Part shown: positions 26,480 through 37,000 of the stretch, piece after piece
How positions within the stretch are numbered: position 1 is the stretch's first letter
How the letters are laid out: each line of letters starts with the position of its first letter
Assembly (NCBI RefSeq): GCF_025989185.1
Contig: NZ_JAPDNT010000001.1
Span: 124,001-188,000 of the forward strand
Source of the DNA: Limobrevibacterium gyesilva
GTDB taxonomy: Bacteria > Pseudomonadota > Alphaproteobacteria > Acetobacterales > Acetobacteraceae
Direction of reading: 5' to 3'
Length of the DNA stretch: 64,000 bases
The notes under the pieces: generated by a model
What the model saw: the letters and a program-made list of their open reading frames with translations, nothing else
The model's database searches: none
Told to the model about the DNA's origin: nothing
Translations under genes and position numbers: made by a program

Positions 26480-26569
26480 ATGATCTTCGAATACGCGCTC
26501 GGCGGCCTCGTGACCGCCGGCCTGGTCGTCTATCTCGTCTACGCGCTCGTGCGGCCGGAGCGGTTCTGA
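26480..26569 (+). CDS. kdpF: K+-transporting ATPase subunit F
   Basis: A 29-residue single-helix peptide, beginning [20 protein letters not shown] and ending RPERF, the near-invariant form of KdpF. KdpF stabilises the KdpABC complex in the inner membrane. GGAG lies seven bases before its ATG, and kdpA starts one base after its stop, so translation is coupled. Too short for most gene callers. Confidence 0.9.
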   Translation: MIFEYALGGLVTAGLVVYLVYALVRPERF

Positions 26570-26570
26570 C

Positions 26571-28280
26571 ATGACCGTCATCGGATGGCTCCAGATCGCG
26601 CTTTATTGCGCGATCGTGGTGGCGATCACGCGGCCGCTCGGCGGATTCATGACGCGCGTGTTCGCCGGCGAGCGGACATTCCTCTCCCCGGTCTTCGGCC
26701 CGGTGGAGCGCGGCATCTATGCGATGGCCGGCGTGGATGCGAAAGCCGAGCAAGGCTGGATCGGCTACGCCGTCGGCATGCTGGTCTTCAAGCTCGTGGG
26801 CTTCCTGGCGCTGTATGCGTTGATGCGCGTGCAGGCGATGCTGCCGCTGAACCCGGCCGGCCAGTCCGCCGTGCCGCCGGATCTCGCCTACAACACCGCC
26901 GTCAGCTTTCTCACCAACACCAACTGGCAGAACTACGGCGGCGAAAGCACCATGAGCGACCTGGTGCAGATGGCCGGGCTCGCGGTGCAGAACTTCATGT
27001 CCGCCGCCGCCGGCATCGCCATCGCCGTCGCTTTCGTGCGCGGCTTCGCCCGCCGCTCGGCCCGGCATATCGGCAATTTCTGGGTCGATCTGACACGCAT
27101 CACGCTCTACGTGCTGTTGCCGATCTGTGTGGTGATGACGCTGGCTTTCGTCTGGCAGGGCATGCCGCAGACCCTGGGCGCCTATGTCGATGCCGCCACG
27201 CTGGAAGGTGCCAGGCAGACCGTCGCCCTCGGCCCGGTCGCCTCGCAGGAAGCGATCAAGATGCTCGGCACCAACGGCGGCGGCTTCTTCAACGCCAACT
27301 CCGCGCATCCGTTCGAGAACCCGACGGCGCTGACCAACCTGATCCAGATGGTCGCGATCTTCACGCTGGGGGCCGCGCTGACCAACATGTTCGGCCGCAT
27401 GGTCGGCAGCGAGCGCCAGGGCTGGGCGGTGTTCACCGCCATGGGCCTGCTGTTCCTGGTCGGTGTCGGGGTGCTGTACTGGTCCGAGTCGCAGGCAAAC
27501 CCCGCGCTGGTCGCACTGGGCATGGACCCGTCGATGGGCAACATGGAAGGCAAGGAGCTGCGCTTCGGCATACCCGCCAGCGCCATGTTCGCCACCGTCA
27601 CCACGGATGCGTCCTGCGGCGCGGTCAACGCCATGCATGAGAGCTTCCTGCCGTTGGGCGGCATGGTGCCGATGATCAACATGATGCTCGGCGAGATCAT
27701 CTTTGGCGGCGTCGGCTCGGGCCTTTACGGCTTCCTGCTGTTCGCCATCGTCGCGGTGTTCGTGGCCGGGCTGATGGTCGGGCGCACGCCCGAGTACCTG
27801 GGCAAGAAGATCGAGGCGCGAGAGGTGAAGATGACCATGCTCGCGATCCTGTGCCTGCCGCTGGTGATGCTGGGCTTCACGGCGCTCGCCCTGGTTCTGC
27901 CTGGCCCACCTGCGGCGATCTCCGCCAGCGGCCCGCATGGGTTCAGCGAGGCGCTGTACGCCTATGTCTCGACGGCCGCCAACAACGGCAGCGCCTTCGC
28001 CGGCCTGTCGGCGAATACGCCCTACTGGAACACCAGCCTGGGCATATCCATGATGATCGGCCGCTTCTTTGTGATCATCCCGGCGCTGGCCATCGCCGGA
28101 TCGATGGCGGCCAAGAAGACCGTCCCGCCCTCCTCCGGCACCTTCCCCACCGATGGCGCCCTGTTCGTGGGCCTGGTGGTCGGTGTGATCCTGATCATGG
28201 GCGGCCTGACGTTCTTCCCCGCGCTCGCCCTCGGCCCCGTCGTCGAGCATTACGCCATGCACGCCGGCACCCTGTTCTGA
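26571..28280 (+). CDS. kdpA: K+-transporting ATPase subunit A
   Basis: The 569-residue potassium-translocating subunit of KdpFABC, with about ten membrane helices related to K+ channels. Four selectivity-filter-like loops are visible: [36 protein letters not shown] and [13 protein letters not shown]. Length and motifs are complete, so it should be functional. It follows kdpF directly and precedes kdpB by 14 bases. Confidence 0.97.
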   Translation: MTVIGWLQIALYCAIVVAITRPLGGFMTRVFAGERTFLSPVFGPVERGIYAMAGVDAKAEQGWIGYAVGMLVFKLVGFLALYALMRVQAMLPLNPAGQSAVPPDLAYNTAVSFLTNTNWQNYGGESTMSDLVQMAGLAVQNFMSAAAGIAIAVAFVRGFARRSARHIGNFWVDLTRITLYVLLPICVVMTLAFVWQGMPQTLGAYVDAATLEGARQTVALGPVASQEAIKMLGTNGGGFFNANSAHPFENPTALTNLIQMVAIFTLGAALTNMFGRMVGSERQGWAVFTAMGLLFLVGVGVLYWSESQANPALVALGMDPSMGNMEGKELRFGIPASAMFATVTTDASCGAVNAMHESFLPLGGMVPMINMMLGEIIFGGVGSGLYGFLLFAIVAVFVAGLMVGRTPEYLGKKIEAREVKMTMLAILCLPLVMLGFTALALVLPGPPAAISASGPHGFSEALYAYVSTAANNGSAFAGLSANTPYWNTSLGISMMIGRFFVIIPALAIAGSMAAKKTVPPSSGTFPTDGALFVGLVVGVILIMGGLTFFPALALGPVVEHYAMHAGTLF

Positions 28281-28294
28281 TCGGACCTTCCAGC

Positions 28295-30373
<2,079 letters not shown>

Positions 30374-30384
30374 GGAACATCGTC

Positions 30385-30990
30385 ATGCTGAAGGAAGTCC
30401 GTCCGGCCATCGTGATGATCGTGGCGTTCACGGTTCTGACAGGCCTCGTCTATCCGCTTGCCATGACCGGAATCGCCCAGGCGCTGTTCCCGCGCCAGGC
30501 CGGCGGCAGCCTGGTTGAGCGCGACGGCAAGGTCGTCGGCTCCGCGCTGATCGGCCAGAACTTCACGGGCGCGAAATACTTCCACGGCCGGCCGTCGGCG
30601 ACCACGGACACCGATCCGAACGATCCGACCAAGACCGTGCCAGCACCCTACAACGCCGCCAGTTCCGGCGGCTCCAACCTGGGGCCCACGGCGAAGGCGC
30701 TGGCGGACCGCGTGAAGGACGATCTTGCCCGGCTGCAGGCCGAAAACCCCGGTGCGACCGTTCCCGCCGATCTTCTGACGACTTCGGGAAGCGGGCTCGA
30801 CCCGCATATCTCGCCGCAGGCAGCCCTGTTCCAGGTGCCGCGCGTCGCCAAGGCGCGCAGCCTGCCGGAAGCGCGGGTGCGCGCGCTGGTGGACGCGAAT
30901 GTCGAGGGACGGCTGCTGGGCCTGCTCGGCGAGCCGCGGGTGAACGTGCTGGCGCTGAACCTGGCGCTCGACCGGGCCGGCGGCGAATAA
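30385..30990 (+). CDS. kdpC: K+-transporting ATPase subunit C
   Basis: The 201-residue KdpC subunit: one N-terminal membrane helix (about 8-30) and a periplasmic domain with [30 protein letters not shown] and the conserved [11 protein letters not shown]. KdpC is needed for assembly and for high affinity. It lies 11 bases after kdpB and 4 bases before kdpD. Confidence 0.96.
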   Translation: MLKEVRPAIVMIVAFTVLTGLVYPLAMTGIAQALFPRQAGGSLVERDGKVVGSALIGQNFTGAKYFHGRPSATTDTDPNDPTKTVPAPYNAASSGGSNLGPTAKALADRVKDDLARLQAENPGATVPADLLTTSGSGLDPHISPQAALFQVPRVAKARSLPEARVRALVDANVEGRLLGLLGEPRVNVLALNLALDRAGGE

Positions 30991-30994
30991 CGGC

Positions 30995-33742
30995 GTGTCG
31001 GAACGCGACGGCCGCCCCTCCCCCGATGCGCTGCTGAAGGAAGCGGCGCGCGAGGGCGGGCGCGGGCGCCTGAAGATCTTCCTGGGCGCGGCCCCGGGTG
31101 TCGGCAAGACCTACGAAATGCTGTCGGCCGCCCAGGCCCGCCGGCGCGAGGGCGTCGACGTCGTCGTCGGCATCGTCGAGACCCATGCCCGCGCCGAGAC
31201 GATGGCACTGACCGAGGGGCTGGAGACCATCCCGCGCCGGCAGGAGGAGTACAAAGGCCGCGTCATCGACGAGATGGACCTCGATGCCTTGCTGGCGCGC
31301 AAGCCCCGGCTCGCACTGGTGGACGAACTCGCCCACACCAATGCGCCCGGCAGCCGCCATCCCAAGCGCTACCTGGATGTCGAGGAACTGCTCGCCGCCG
31401 GCATCGACGTGTACAGCACGCTGAACATCCAGCATGTCGAGAGCCTGAACGACGTCATCGCACAGATCACCCGCATCCGCGTGCGCGAGACGGTCCCGGA
31501 CGGCGTCATCGACCGCGCCGACGAGATCGAGGTGGTCGACCTCACGCCCGACGACCTGCTGCAGCGCCTGCGCGAGGGCAAGGTATATCTGCCGAAGACT
31601 GCCGCGCGCGCGCTCGAACACTATTTCTCGCCCGGCAACCTGACCGCGCTGCGGGAGCTGGCGCTGCGGCGCACGGCGCAGCGTGTGGACGCGCAACTGC
31701 TCGACCACATGCAGGCGCATGCCATCAGCGGCCCCTGGGCGGCCGGCGACCGTGTGCTGGTCTGCGTCACCCGCAATGCCTCCGGCCCCGTGCTGGTGCG
31801 CTATGGACGGCGCCTGGCCGAGCGGCTGCGGGCGCCGTGGACCGCGCTGTACATCGAAACCTCGCGCCACCTGCGGTTTTCCGAAGCCGAGCGCGACAGC
31901 ATCGCCCAGTGCCTGCGTCTGGCCGAGAAGCTCGGCGGCGACGCGGTCACGATCCCCGGCAGCCGCGTCGCCGCTGACATCGTCGCCTATGCGCGCGAGC
32001 ACAATTTCTCGCATATCGTGGTGGGCCATGCCGGGCGCAGGCGCTGGTGGGAGAGGTTGCGCGGATCGGTGACGCAAGCCCTGATCGCCGCGGCCGGCGA
32101 CATTCCCGTGCATGTGCTGGGGCACCAGGAGGCTGCCGGCGCCAAGCCGGGACGCGCGCCGGCGACGGAGGCCCAGCCCTTCGATCCCTGGCCCTATATC
32201 GGCAGCACCATACTCGTCGCGGCGGCGGTCCTGATCGGCGTCGGGCTGCAGCACGTGCTGGCGGTCACCAGCATCTCGTTGGTGTTCCTGACCGCCGTGC
32301 TCGCGGCCGCAGCGCTATGGGGCCTGTGGCCCTCGCTGTACGCCTGCCTCGCCAGCGTGCTCGCCTACAACTTCTTCTTCCTGCCGCCGCTCTACACCTT
32401 CAGCATTGCCGACCCCGAGAATGTCGTGGCGCTGTTCTTCTTCGTTGTCGCGGCCATGATCGCGAGCAACCTCGCCGCCGGCGTGCGGGCGCAGGCCGTG
32501 GCCGCGGGCCAGCGTGCGCGGACCACGAACGAGCTTTACCAGTTCTCCCGCAAGCTCGCCGGCATCGGCAGTCTCGACGACCTGCTATGGGCCACCGCCT
32601 ATCAGTTCGCGGCGATGCTGAAGGTGCGCGTGGTGCTGCTCCTGCCCGAGAGCGACAGCCATGGCGAGACCGTGTCGGTGCGCGCCGGCTACCCGCCGGA
32701 GGACGCGCTCGACGAGGCCGATCTCGCGGCGGCGAAATGGTGCTGGCAGCACAACCGCCCGGCCGGCCGCGGGGCCGACACCCTGCCCGGGGCCAGACGC
32801 CTGTTTCTGCCGCTGCGCACCGGCCGCGGCCCGGTGGGGGTGGTGGGCATCGACAGCGACCAGGCCCCCGGCTCCACCCGGCCGATCCTGACGCCGGACC
32901 AGCAGCGCCTGCTGGACGCCCTGTCCGACCAGGCCGCCGTATCGATCGAGCGCATCAACCTGGCCGAGGACGTGGACCGTGCCCGCCTGCTCGCTGAAAC
33001 CGAGCGGCTGCGCTCGGCGCTGCTGACCTCGCTGTCGCACGACCTGCGCACGCCGCTCGCGTCCATCCTCGGCGCGGCAAGCAGCCTCGATTCCTACCAC
33101 GCGCTGCTGGACGAGGCGGCCCGGCGCGACCTGCTGCGCACGGTCCAGGACGAGGCCGAGCGGCTGAACCGCTTCGTCGCCAACCTGCTGGACATGACCC
33201 GGCTGGAAAGCGGGGCGATCGAGCTGCACCAGGACATGGCGGATCTGGGCGAGGTGATCGGCAGCGCCATCGCGCGGGCGAGCAAGGTGCTGGAGGGCCA
33301 CCGCGTCGACATGCAGCTGGCGCCGGACCTGCCGCTGCTGCGCCTGGATGTGGTGCTGCTCGAGCAGGTTCTGTTCAACCTGCTGGACAATGCGGGAAAA
33401 TACGCGCCGCCGGGCAGCACCGTAACGCTGCGTGCCTGGCACGACGCGCCCCCTTCCGGGCGCGGACACGGCGTGGTGAAGCTGCAGGTGATCGACGAGG
33501 GCCCCGGCATTCCCCCGGATGCCCTGGAACGGGTGTTCGACAAGTTCTTCCGCGTGCACGGCACCGACCGTCAACGCCCCGGCACCGGCCTGGGCCTTGC
33601 GGTCTGCCGCGGTTTCGTGGAAGCGATGGGCGGCACCGTGATAGCCGCCAACCGCCAGGACCGTCCGGGCGCCGTCTTCACCGTGACGCTGCCGGTGCCT
33701 GCCGCAGGAGCCACGCCACCAATCCCGATGCAGGCCGCATGA
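30995..33742 (+). CDS. kdpD: turgor/K+-sensing histidine kinase KdpD
   Basis: A 915-residue sensor kinase. Order: KdpD N-terminal domain with Walker A GAAPGVGKT (31-39) and SRHPKRYLDVEELL; USP-like domain (about 250-370); four close-packed membrane helices (about 400-500); GAF; then HisKA with His682 in LSHDLRTPLAS and a HATPase domain (NLLDNAGKYAPPG and GTGLGLAVC). It responds to low K+ by phosphorylating KdpE. The start is GTG 30995. The stop overlaps the kdpE start (ATGA). Confidence 0.96.
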   Translation: MSERDGRPSPDALLKEAAREGGRGRLKIFLGAAPGVGKTYEMLSAAQARRREGVDVVVGIVETHARAETMALTEGLETIPRRQEEYKGRVIDEMDLDALLARKPRLALVDELAHTNAPGSRHPKRYLDVEELLAAGIDVYSTLNIQHVESLNDVIAQITRIRVRETVPDGVIDRADEIEVVDLTPDDLLQRLREGKVYLPKTAARALEHYFSPGNLTALRELALRRTAQRVDAQLLDHMQAHAISGPWAAGDRVLVCVTRNASGPVLVRYGRRLAERLRAPWTALYIETSRHLRFSEAERDSIAQCLRLAEKLGGDAVTIPGSRVAADIVAYAREHNFSHIVVGHAGRRRWWERLRGSVTQALIAAAGDIPVHVLGHQEAAGAKPGRAPATEAQPFDPWPYIGSTILVAAAVLIGVGLQHVLAVTSISLVFLTAVLAAAALWGLWPSLYACLASVLAYNFFFLPPLYTFSIADPENVVALFFFVVAAMIASNLAAGVRAQAVAAGQRARTTNELYQFSRKLAGIGSLDDLLWATAYQFAAMLKVRVVLLLPESDSHGETVSVRAGYPPEDALDEADLAAAKWCWQHNRPAGRGADTLPGARRLFLPLRTGRGPVGVVGIDSDQAPGSTRPILTPDQQRLLDALSDQAAVSIERINLAEDVDRARLLAETERLRSALLTSLSHDLRTPLASILGAASSLDSYHALLDEAARRDLLRTVQDEAERLNRFVANLLDMTRLESGAIELHQDMADLGEVIGSAIARASKVLEGHRVDMQLAPDLPLLRLDVVLLEQVLFNLLDNAGKYAPPGSTVTLRAWHDAPPSGRGHGVVKLQVIDEGPGIPPDALERVFDKFFRVHGTDRQRPGTGLGLAVCRGFVEAMGGTVIAANRQDRPGAVFTVTLPVPAAGATPPIPMQAA

Positions 33743-34425
33743 CCACCCCAGCCACCATGCTGATCGTGGACGACGAGCCCGCCATCCGCCGGCTGCTGCG
33801 CACCAGCCTGCAGGCGCAGGGCTACCGGACGCTCGATGCCGAGACCGGCGCCGGGGCGGTGGCACGAACAACCGCCGACAAGCCCGACCTTGTGCTGCTC
33901 GATCTCGGCTTGCCGGATATGGACGGGCTGGAGGTCATCCGCCTCATACGCAACGTCTCGGCCGTACCCATCGTGGTGCTGACCGCGCGCGAGGACGAGC
34001 GCGGCAAGGTCGCGGCGCTGGATCTGGGTGCGGACGACTATGTCACCAAGCCGTTCGGCATGGACGAACTTGCGGCCCGGCTGCGCGCGGCCTTGCGCCA
34101 CCGCCTGCAGCAGGAAGGCGCGCCGCCGGTGTTCCGCAGCGGCGATCTGGCGGTGGATCTGGTGCGGCGCATCGTGACCGTGCGCGGGACCGAAGTGCAT
34201 TTGTCACCGCGCGAGTACGACATCCTCCGTCTGATGGTGCTCCATGCCGGCAAGGTGCTGACGCACCGGCTGATCCTGGGCAAGCTGTGGGGCGCCTCGG
34301 GCGACGTGCAGCAATTGCGCGTCTACGTGCGCCAGATCCGCCAGAAGATCGAGGCTGACGCCGAACGTCCCCGGCACATCCTGACCGAGACCGGGGTGGG
34401 CTACCGCCTCGCGGTCCAGGAATGA
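33739..34425 (+). CDS. kdpE: OmpR-family response regulator KdpE
   Basis: A 228-residue response regulator with receiver phospho-acceptor Asp55 (LLDLGLPDMDG), acidic pair Asp11-Asp12 and the conserved Lys in YVTKPFG, then a winged-helix DNA-binding domain (about 128-226). It should bind tandem repeats upstream of kdp; the phased repeats at 26287-26338 are the obvious candidate. Unlike in E. coli, where kdpDE end the locus, a ptsN-like gene follows by 25 bases. Confidence 0.95.
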   Translation: MTTPATMLIVDDEPAIRRLLRTSLQAQGYRTLDAETGAGAVARTTADKPDLVLLDLGLPDMDGLEVIRLIRNVSAVPIVVLTAREDERGKVAALDLGADDYVTKPFGMDELAARLRAALRHRLQQEGAPPVFRSGDLAVDLVRRIVTVRGTEVHLSPREYDILRLMVLHAGKVLTHRLILGKLWGASGDVQQLRVYVRQIRQKIEADAERPRHILTETGVGYRLAVQE

Positions 34426-34450
34426 GCCGGGCCCAAGTGGACCACCACCC

Positions 34451-34900
34451 ATGACCCTGACCGAGCTGATCGGCCCCGACCACGTGTTCCCCCGCCTGCG
34501 CGCCGCGGACAAGCAGATGCTGCTGGCCGAGCTGGGGGGACGGGCCGCGACGATGCTGCATCTGCCGGCCGCGGCCGTCACCAGCAGCCTGGCGGCGCGG
34601 GAAGCGTTGGGCTCCACGGGCATCGGCGGCGGCATCGCCGTGCCCCATGCCCGGATCGATGGGATCGAGGCGCCGGCCGGCTTCTTCGCCCGTCTGGAAC
34701 GCCCGATCGACTTTGCCGCGATCGACGGCAAGCCGGTGGACCTCGTGTTCCTGCTGCTGAGCCCCGCCCAGGGCCACGGCGCGCATCTGGCGGCCCTGGC
34801 CGCGGCTTCGCGCCGCCTGCGCGACAGGACCGTAGCGGAGGCCATTCGCGCCGCCGGTTCCGGTCCGGCAATGCGCATTGCGCTGCTCGGTGATGCATAG
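34451..34900 (+). CDS. PtsN-like PTS IIA protein (EIIA-Ntr family) at end of kdp operon
   Basis: A 149-residue PTS EIIA type-2 domain protein. The phosphorylated residue is His66 in GGGIAVPHARID, and PVDLVFLLLSPA is typical of PtsN. In E. coli EIIA-Ntr, when unphosphorylated, binds KdpD and adjusts kdp expression and also restrains TrkA; that knowledge makes this location meaningful. It lies 25 bases after kdpE with an overlapping promoterless spacer, so co-transcription is likely. It may be a kdp-dedicated paralogue rather than the housekeeping ptsN, which normally sits with rpoN/hpf. Confidence 0.87.
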   Translation: MTLTELIGPDHVFPRLRAADKQMLLAELGGRAATMLHLPAAAVTSSLAAREALGSTGIGGGIAVPHARIDGIEAPAGFFARLERPIDFAAIDGKPVDLVFLLLSPAQGHGAHLAALAAASRRLRDRTVAEAIRAAGSGPAMRIALLGDA

Positions 34901-35000
34901 AAAACGCGGCATGAATAATCCACTGAACCTGTGGACAACTCGGGGGACATTTGCTGGATCAAGGCCGCAAGCGTAGGCAGATCAAGCTCTTCAGCGGATT

Positions 35001-35015
35001 GCCCGGAATCCGGGC
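35001..35015 (+). terminator. hairpin downstream of the kdp-ptsN operon
   Basis: Inverted repeat GCCCGG-AAT-CCGGGC about 100 bases after the ptsN stop. No U-tract follows, so it is only a weak terminator candidate. Confidence 0.35.
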
Positions 35016-35059
35016 AGAAATCGGAACTTCCTGAAATTGTTAGGTTTTATCATTAATTT

Positions 35060-35305
35060 TCAGTTATTATTGTCATTATCATCCGGTAACCCGTTGGAGT
35101 TATAGCCGTGTCGCGCGTGGTGGATAATCAGCCGCCATAAGCGTCCGATTGCGTGCATATCCGATACCGGTTCGACCCGGATCGACAGGCGGCCTTCAGG
35201 AACATCGATCGCAATTCCGAACATTTCAAGAATGCCACAGCAACGGCGCCACGGCATACGGAATCGTACGACCTCACGGACGTTAATGAAACCTTTCGCG
35301 TCCAT
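35060..35305 (-). CDS. possible small protein, doubtful
   Basis: An 81-codon frame starting ATG 35305 with a balanced composition, including MFGIAIDVPEGRLSIRVEP. Third positions are not GC-biased as in real genes here, no strong ribosome-binding site is visible, and the last ten residues read through the AT-rich stretch (DDNDNNN). I recognise no family. It might be recently acquired or spurious. Confidence 0.2.
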   Translation of the reverse strand: MDAKGFINVREVVRFRMPWRRCCGILEMFGIAIDVPEGRLSIRVEPVSDMHAIGRLWRLIIHHARHGYNSNGLPDDNDNNN

Positions 35306-35349
35306 GGAATATCCGCCCGTCCCTTGTCGAGCGGGGCGGCGTAGCGTTC

Positions 35350-35616
35350 ATGGCGAACGGAAAGACTTGTCTGCGTTGCCGGTTCTGGCACCTGGATGCC
35401 GAGGCCCGCGCCAAGGCGGCGGAAAAGCTGCAGTCCGGGACGGTTGCCCTGCGGATCAGAAAGGACGAGGTCCATTTCTTCCCCTGCCGGCGCTATCCGC
35501 CGGTCCCGGATCCGCGACGGGCGATGCTTCCCCAAGGCATGCCCCCCTCGCACTGGCCGATGACCGCCGCCGGCGATTGGTGCGGCGAGTGGCAAGGCCT
35601 GGAGGCGCCGGAGTGA
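35350..35616 (+). CDS. small four-cysteine (zinc-ribbon-like) protein
   Basis: An 88-residue protein with Cys7-x2-Cys10 in TCLRCRFWH, Cys46 in FFPCRRYPP and Cys78 in DWCGEW. The pattern CxxCxFW, CRRYPP, WCGE is shared by many small uncharacterised proteobacterial proteins and suggests one structural zinc site. No signal peptide or membrane segment is present, so it is cytosolic. Function unknown. It stands alone between the AT-rich spacer and tRNA-Lys. Confidence 0.72.
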   Translation: MANGKTCLRCRFWHLDAEARAKAAEKLQSGTVALRIRKDEVHFFPCRRYPPVPDPRRAMLPQGMPPSHWPMTAAGDWCGEWQGLEAPE

Positions 35617-35818
35617 CCGCGACCGTGGTCCGAGTCGCCGCTGATCGCTGCCGTCACGCTCGGGGCTGATCGGCGCTGCTGGAGCGACTGTTGGGCCACG
35701 CCGTCGCAGGCCAGCGAAATGGCGCAGCCATGTGAGCGGCATGCATCAGCCGGATCGTCCGATCGGGCGGGGGCTATGGTCGAGATCGCCAGGAATCCCC
35801 ATGGGATCGCCGGGATGA

Positions 35819-35894
<76 letters not shown>

Positions 35895-35941
35895 GCCACG
35901 GGGACCGGCCGCCACAGGCGATCCAGTCCGTCCGGGCGGCC

Positions 35942-35970
35942 CCTATAGCAAGCGCACCATCGCCTGTGAA
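35942..35970 (-). promoter_or_regulatory. tRNA-Lys promoter candidate
   Basis: On the minus strand TTCACA (35965-35970), a 17-base spacer and TATAGG (35942-35947) with an extended TGC just upstream. It lies 48 bases before the tRNA 5' end. A 10-base inverted repeat, CACAGGCGAT at 35913-35922 and ATCGCCTGTG at 35959-35968, brackets the promoter and overlaps the -35 box. Confidence 0.5.
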
Positions 35971-35981
35971 GGGCTTGACGC

Positions 35982-36005
35982 AAGTCGTCTCTTCTGAAAC
36001 GACTT
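35982..36005. promoter_or_regulatory. inverted repeat upstream of livH
   Basis: AAGTCGT at 35982-35988 and ACGACTT at 35999-36005, separated by 10 bases, about 80 bases before livH. It could be an operator for the liv operon or a hairpin in its leader; no regulator is encoded next to it. Confidence 0.35.
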
Positions 36006-36085
36006 CGCCTCCGCTCGGCTTGCAGCGGACGCAACCCCGTGCTTCGTTCAGCGCAGGGATACTTTCTCATTGATTGGGGGTGCCC

Positions 36086-37000
36086 GTGGCCTACGCGCTG
36101 CAACAGCTGATCAACGGCGTCACCCTGGGGATGATCTACGGGCTCATCGCCGTGGGCTACACGATGGTCTACGGCATCATCGGCATGATCAATTTCGCCC
36201 ACGGCGACATCTTCATGGTCGGCGCCTTCCTGTCATTGATCGCCATTGTCGGCCTCGGCATGCTTGGCATCACCTCGGTCCCGCTGGCGCTCATCGTGAC
36301 CCTGCTGTTCGCCGCCGGCATCGCCGCACTTTATGGATGGGCGGTCGAGCGCATCGCCTATCGCCCGCTGCGCGGCTCCTTCCGTCTGGCGCCGCTGATC
36401 AGCGCCATCGGCATGTCGATCGTGCTGCAGAACTTCGTCCAGGTCAGTCAGGGCGCCCGGGTGAAGCCGATGCCGCAGATGATCCCCGGCGGGGTGACCC
36501 TCCTGAGCAGCGACGGCTTCGCCGTCCAGCTGTCGTGGATGCAGATCGCCATTGTCATCACGACCCTGATCCTGCTCGCCGCGTTCACCTGGCTGGTGAC
36601 GCGAACGCCGCTGGGCCGCTCCATGCGCGCCTGTGAGCAGGACCTCAAGATGGCGGGCCTGTTGGGCATCGACACTGACCGCACCATCAGCCTCACTTTC
36701 GTCATCGGCGCCGCCCTGGCTGCCGTCGCCGGGCTGATGTTCCTCCTCTACTACGGCGTCATCGACTTCTTCATCGGCTTCATCGCCGGCGTGAAGGCGT
36801 TCACCGCCGCGGTCCTCGGCGGCATCGGCTCGTTGCCCGGCGCAGTGCTGGGCGGGCTGGCCATCGGCCTGATCGAGACGTTCTGGTCGGCCTATTTCAG
36901 CGTCCAGTACAAGGACGTCGCCGCCTTCTCGATCCTGGTGCTTGTGCTGATCTTCATGCCCACCGGCCTGCTGGGCCGCGCGGACATCGAGAAAGTATGA
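36086..37000 (+). CDS. livH: branched-chain amino acid ABC permease LivH
   Basis: A 304-residue permease with eight or more membrane helices. The LQQLINGVTLGMIYGLIAVG start and YTMVYGIIGMINFAHGDIFM are the canonical LivH opening. GTG 36086 is preferred: it gives the usual MxYxLQQL N terminus and has GGGGG six bases upstream; TTG 36074 would add four residues. The stop overlaps livM (ATGA). No binding-protein gene (livK) is present nearby. Confidence 0.93.
   Translation: MAYALQQLINGVTLGMIYGLIAVGYTMVYGIIGMINFAHGDIFMVGAFLSLIAIVGLGMLGITSVPLALIVTLLFAAGIAALYGWAVERIAYRPLRGSFRLAPLISAIGMSIVLQNFVQVSQGARVKPMPQMIPGGVTLLSSDGFAVQLSWMQIAIVITTLILLAAFTWLVTRTPLGRSMRACEQDLKMAGLLGIDTDRTISLTFVIGAALAAVAGLMFLLYYGVIDFFIGFIAGVKAFTAAVLGGIGSLPGAVLGGLAIGLIETFWSAYFSVQYKDVAAFSILVLVLIFMPTGLLGRADIEKV

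Larger units (their letters stand above)
34901..35349. other. AT-rich non-coding region with DnaA-box-like sites
   Basis: A 449-base stretch without a convincing gene. Bases 35031-35084 are strikingly AT-rich for this genome. Nine-base DnaA-box-like sequences occur at 34930-34938 (TGTGGACAA, one mismatch to TGTGGATAA), 35119-35127 (GGTGGATAA, one mismatch) and 34916-34924 (inverse, two mismatches). Could be acquired DNA, a transcription-regulatory region or a DnaA-binding locus. Confidence 0.4.

Noticed and set aside
35153-35344. 63-codon plus-strand frame in the AT-rich spacer
   Set aside because: No ribosome-binding site, no recognisable motif, and it overlaps another equally weak frame on the other strand.
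35616-35818. Integrated element at the tRNA-Lys 3' end
   Set aside because: No integrase gene and no second copy of the tRNA 3' end in the window.
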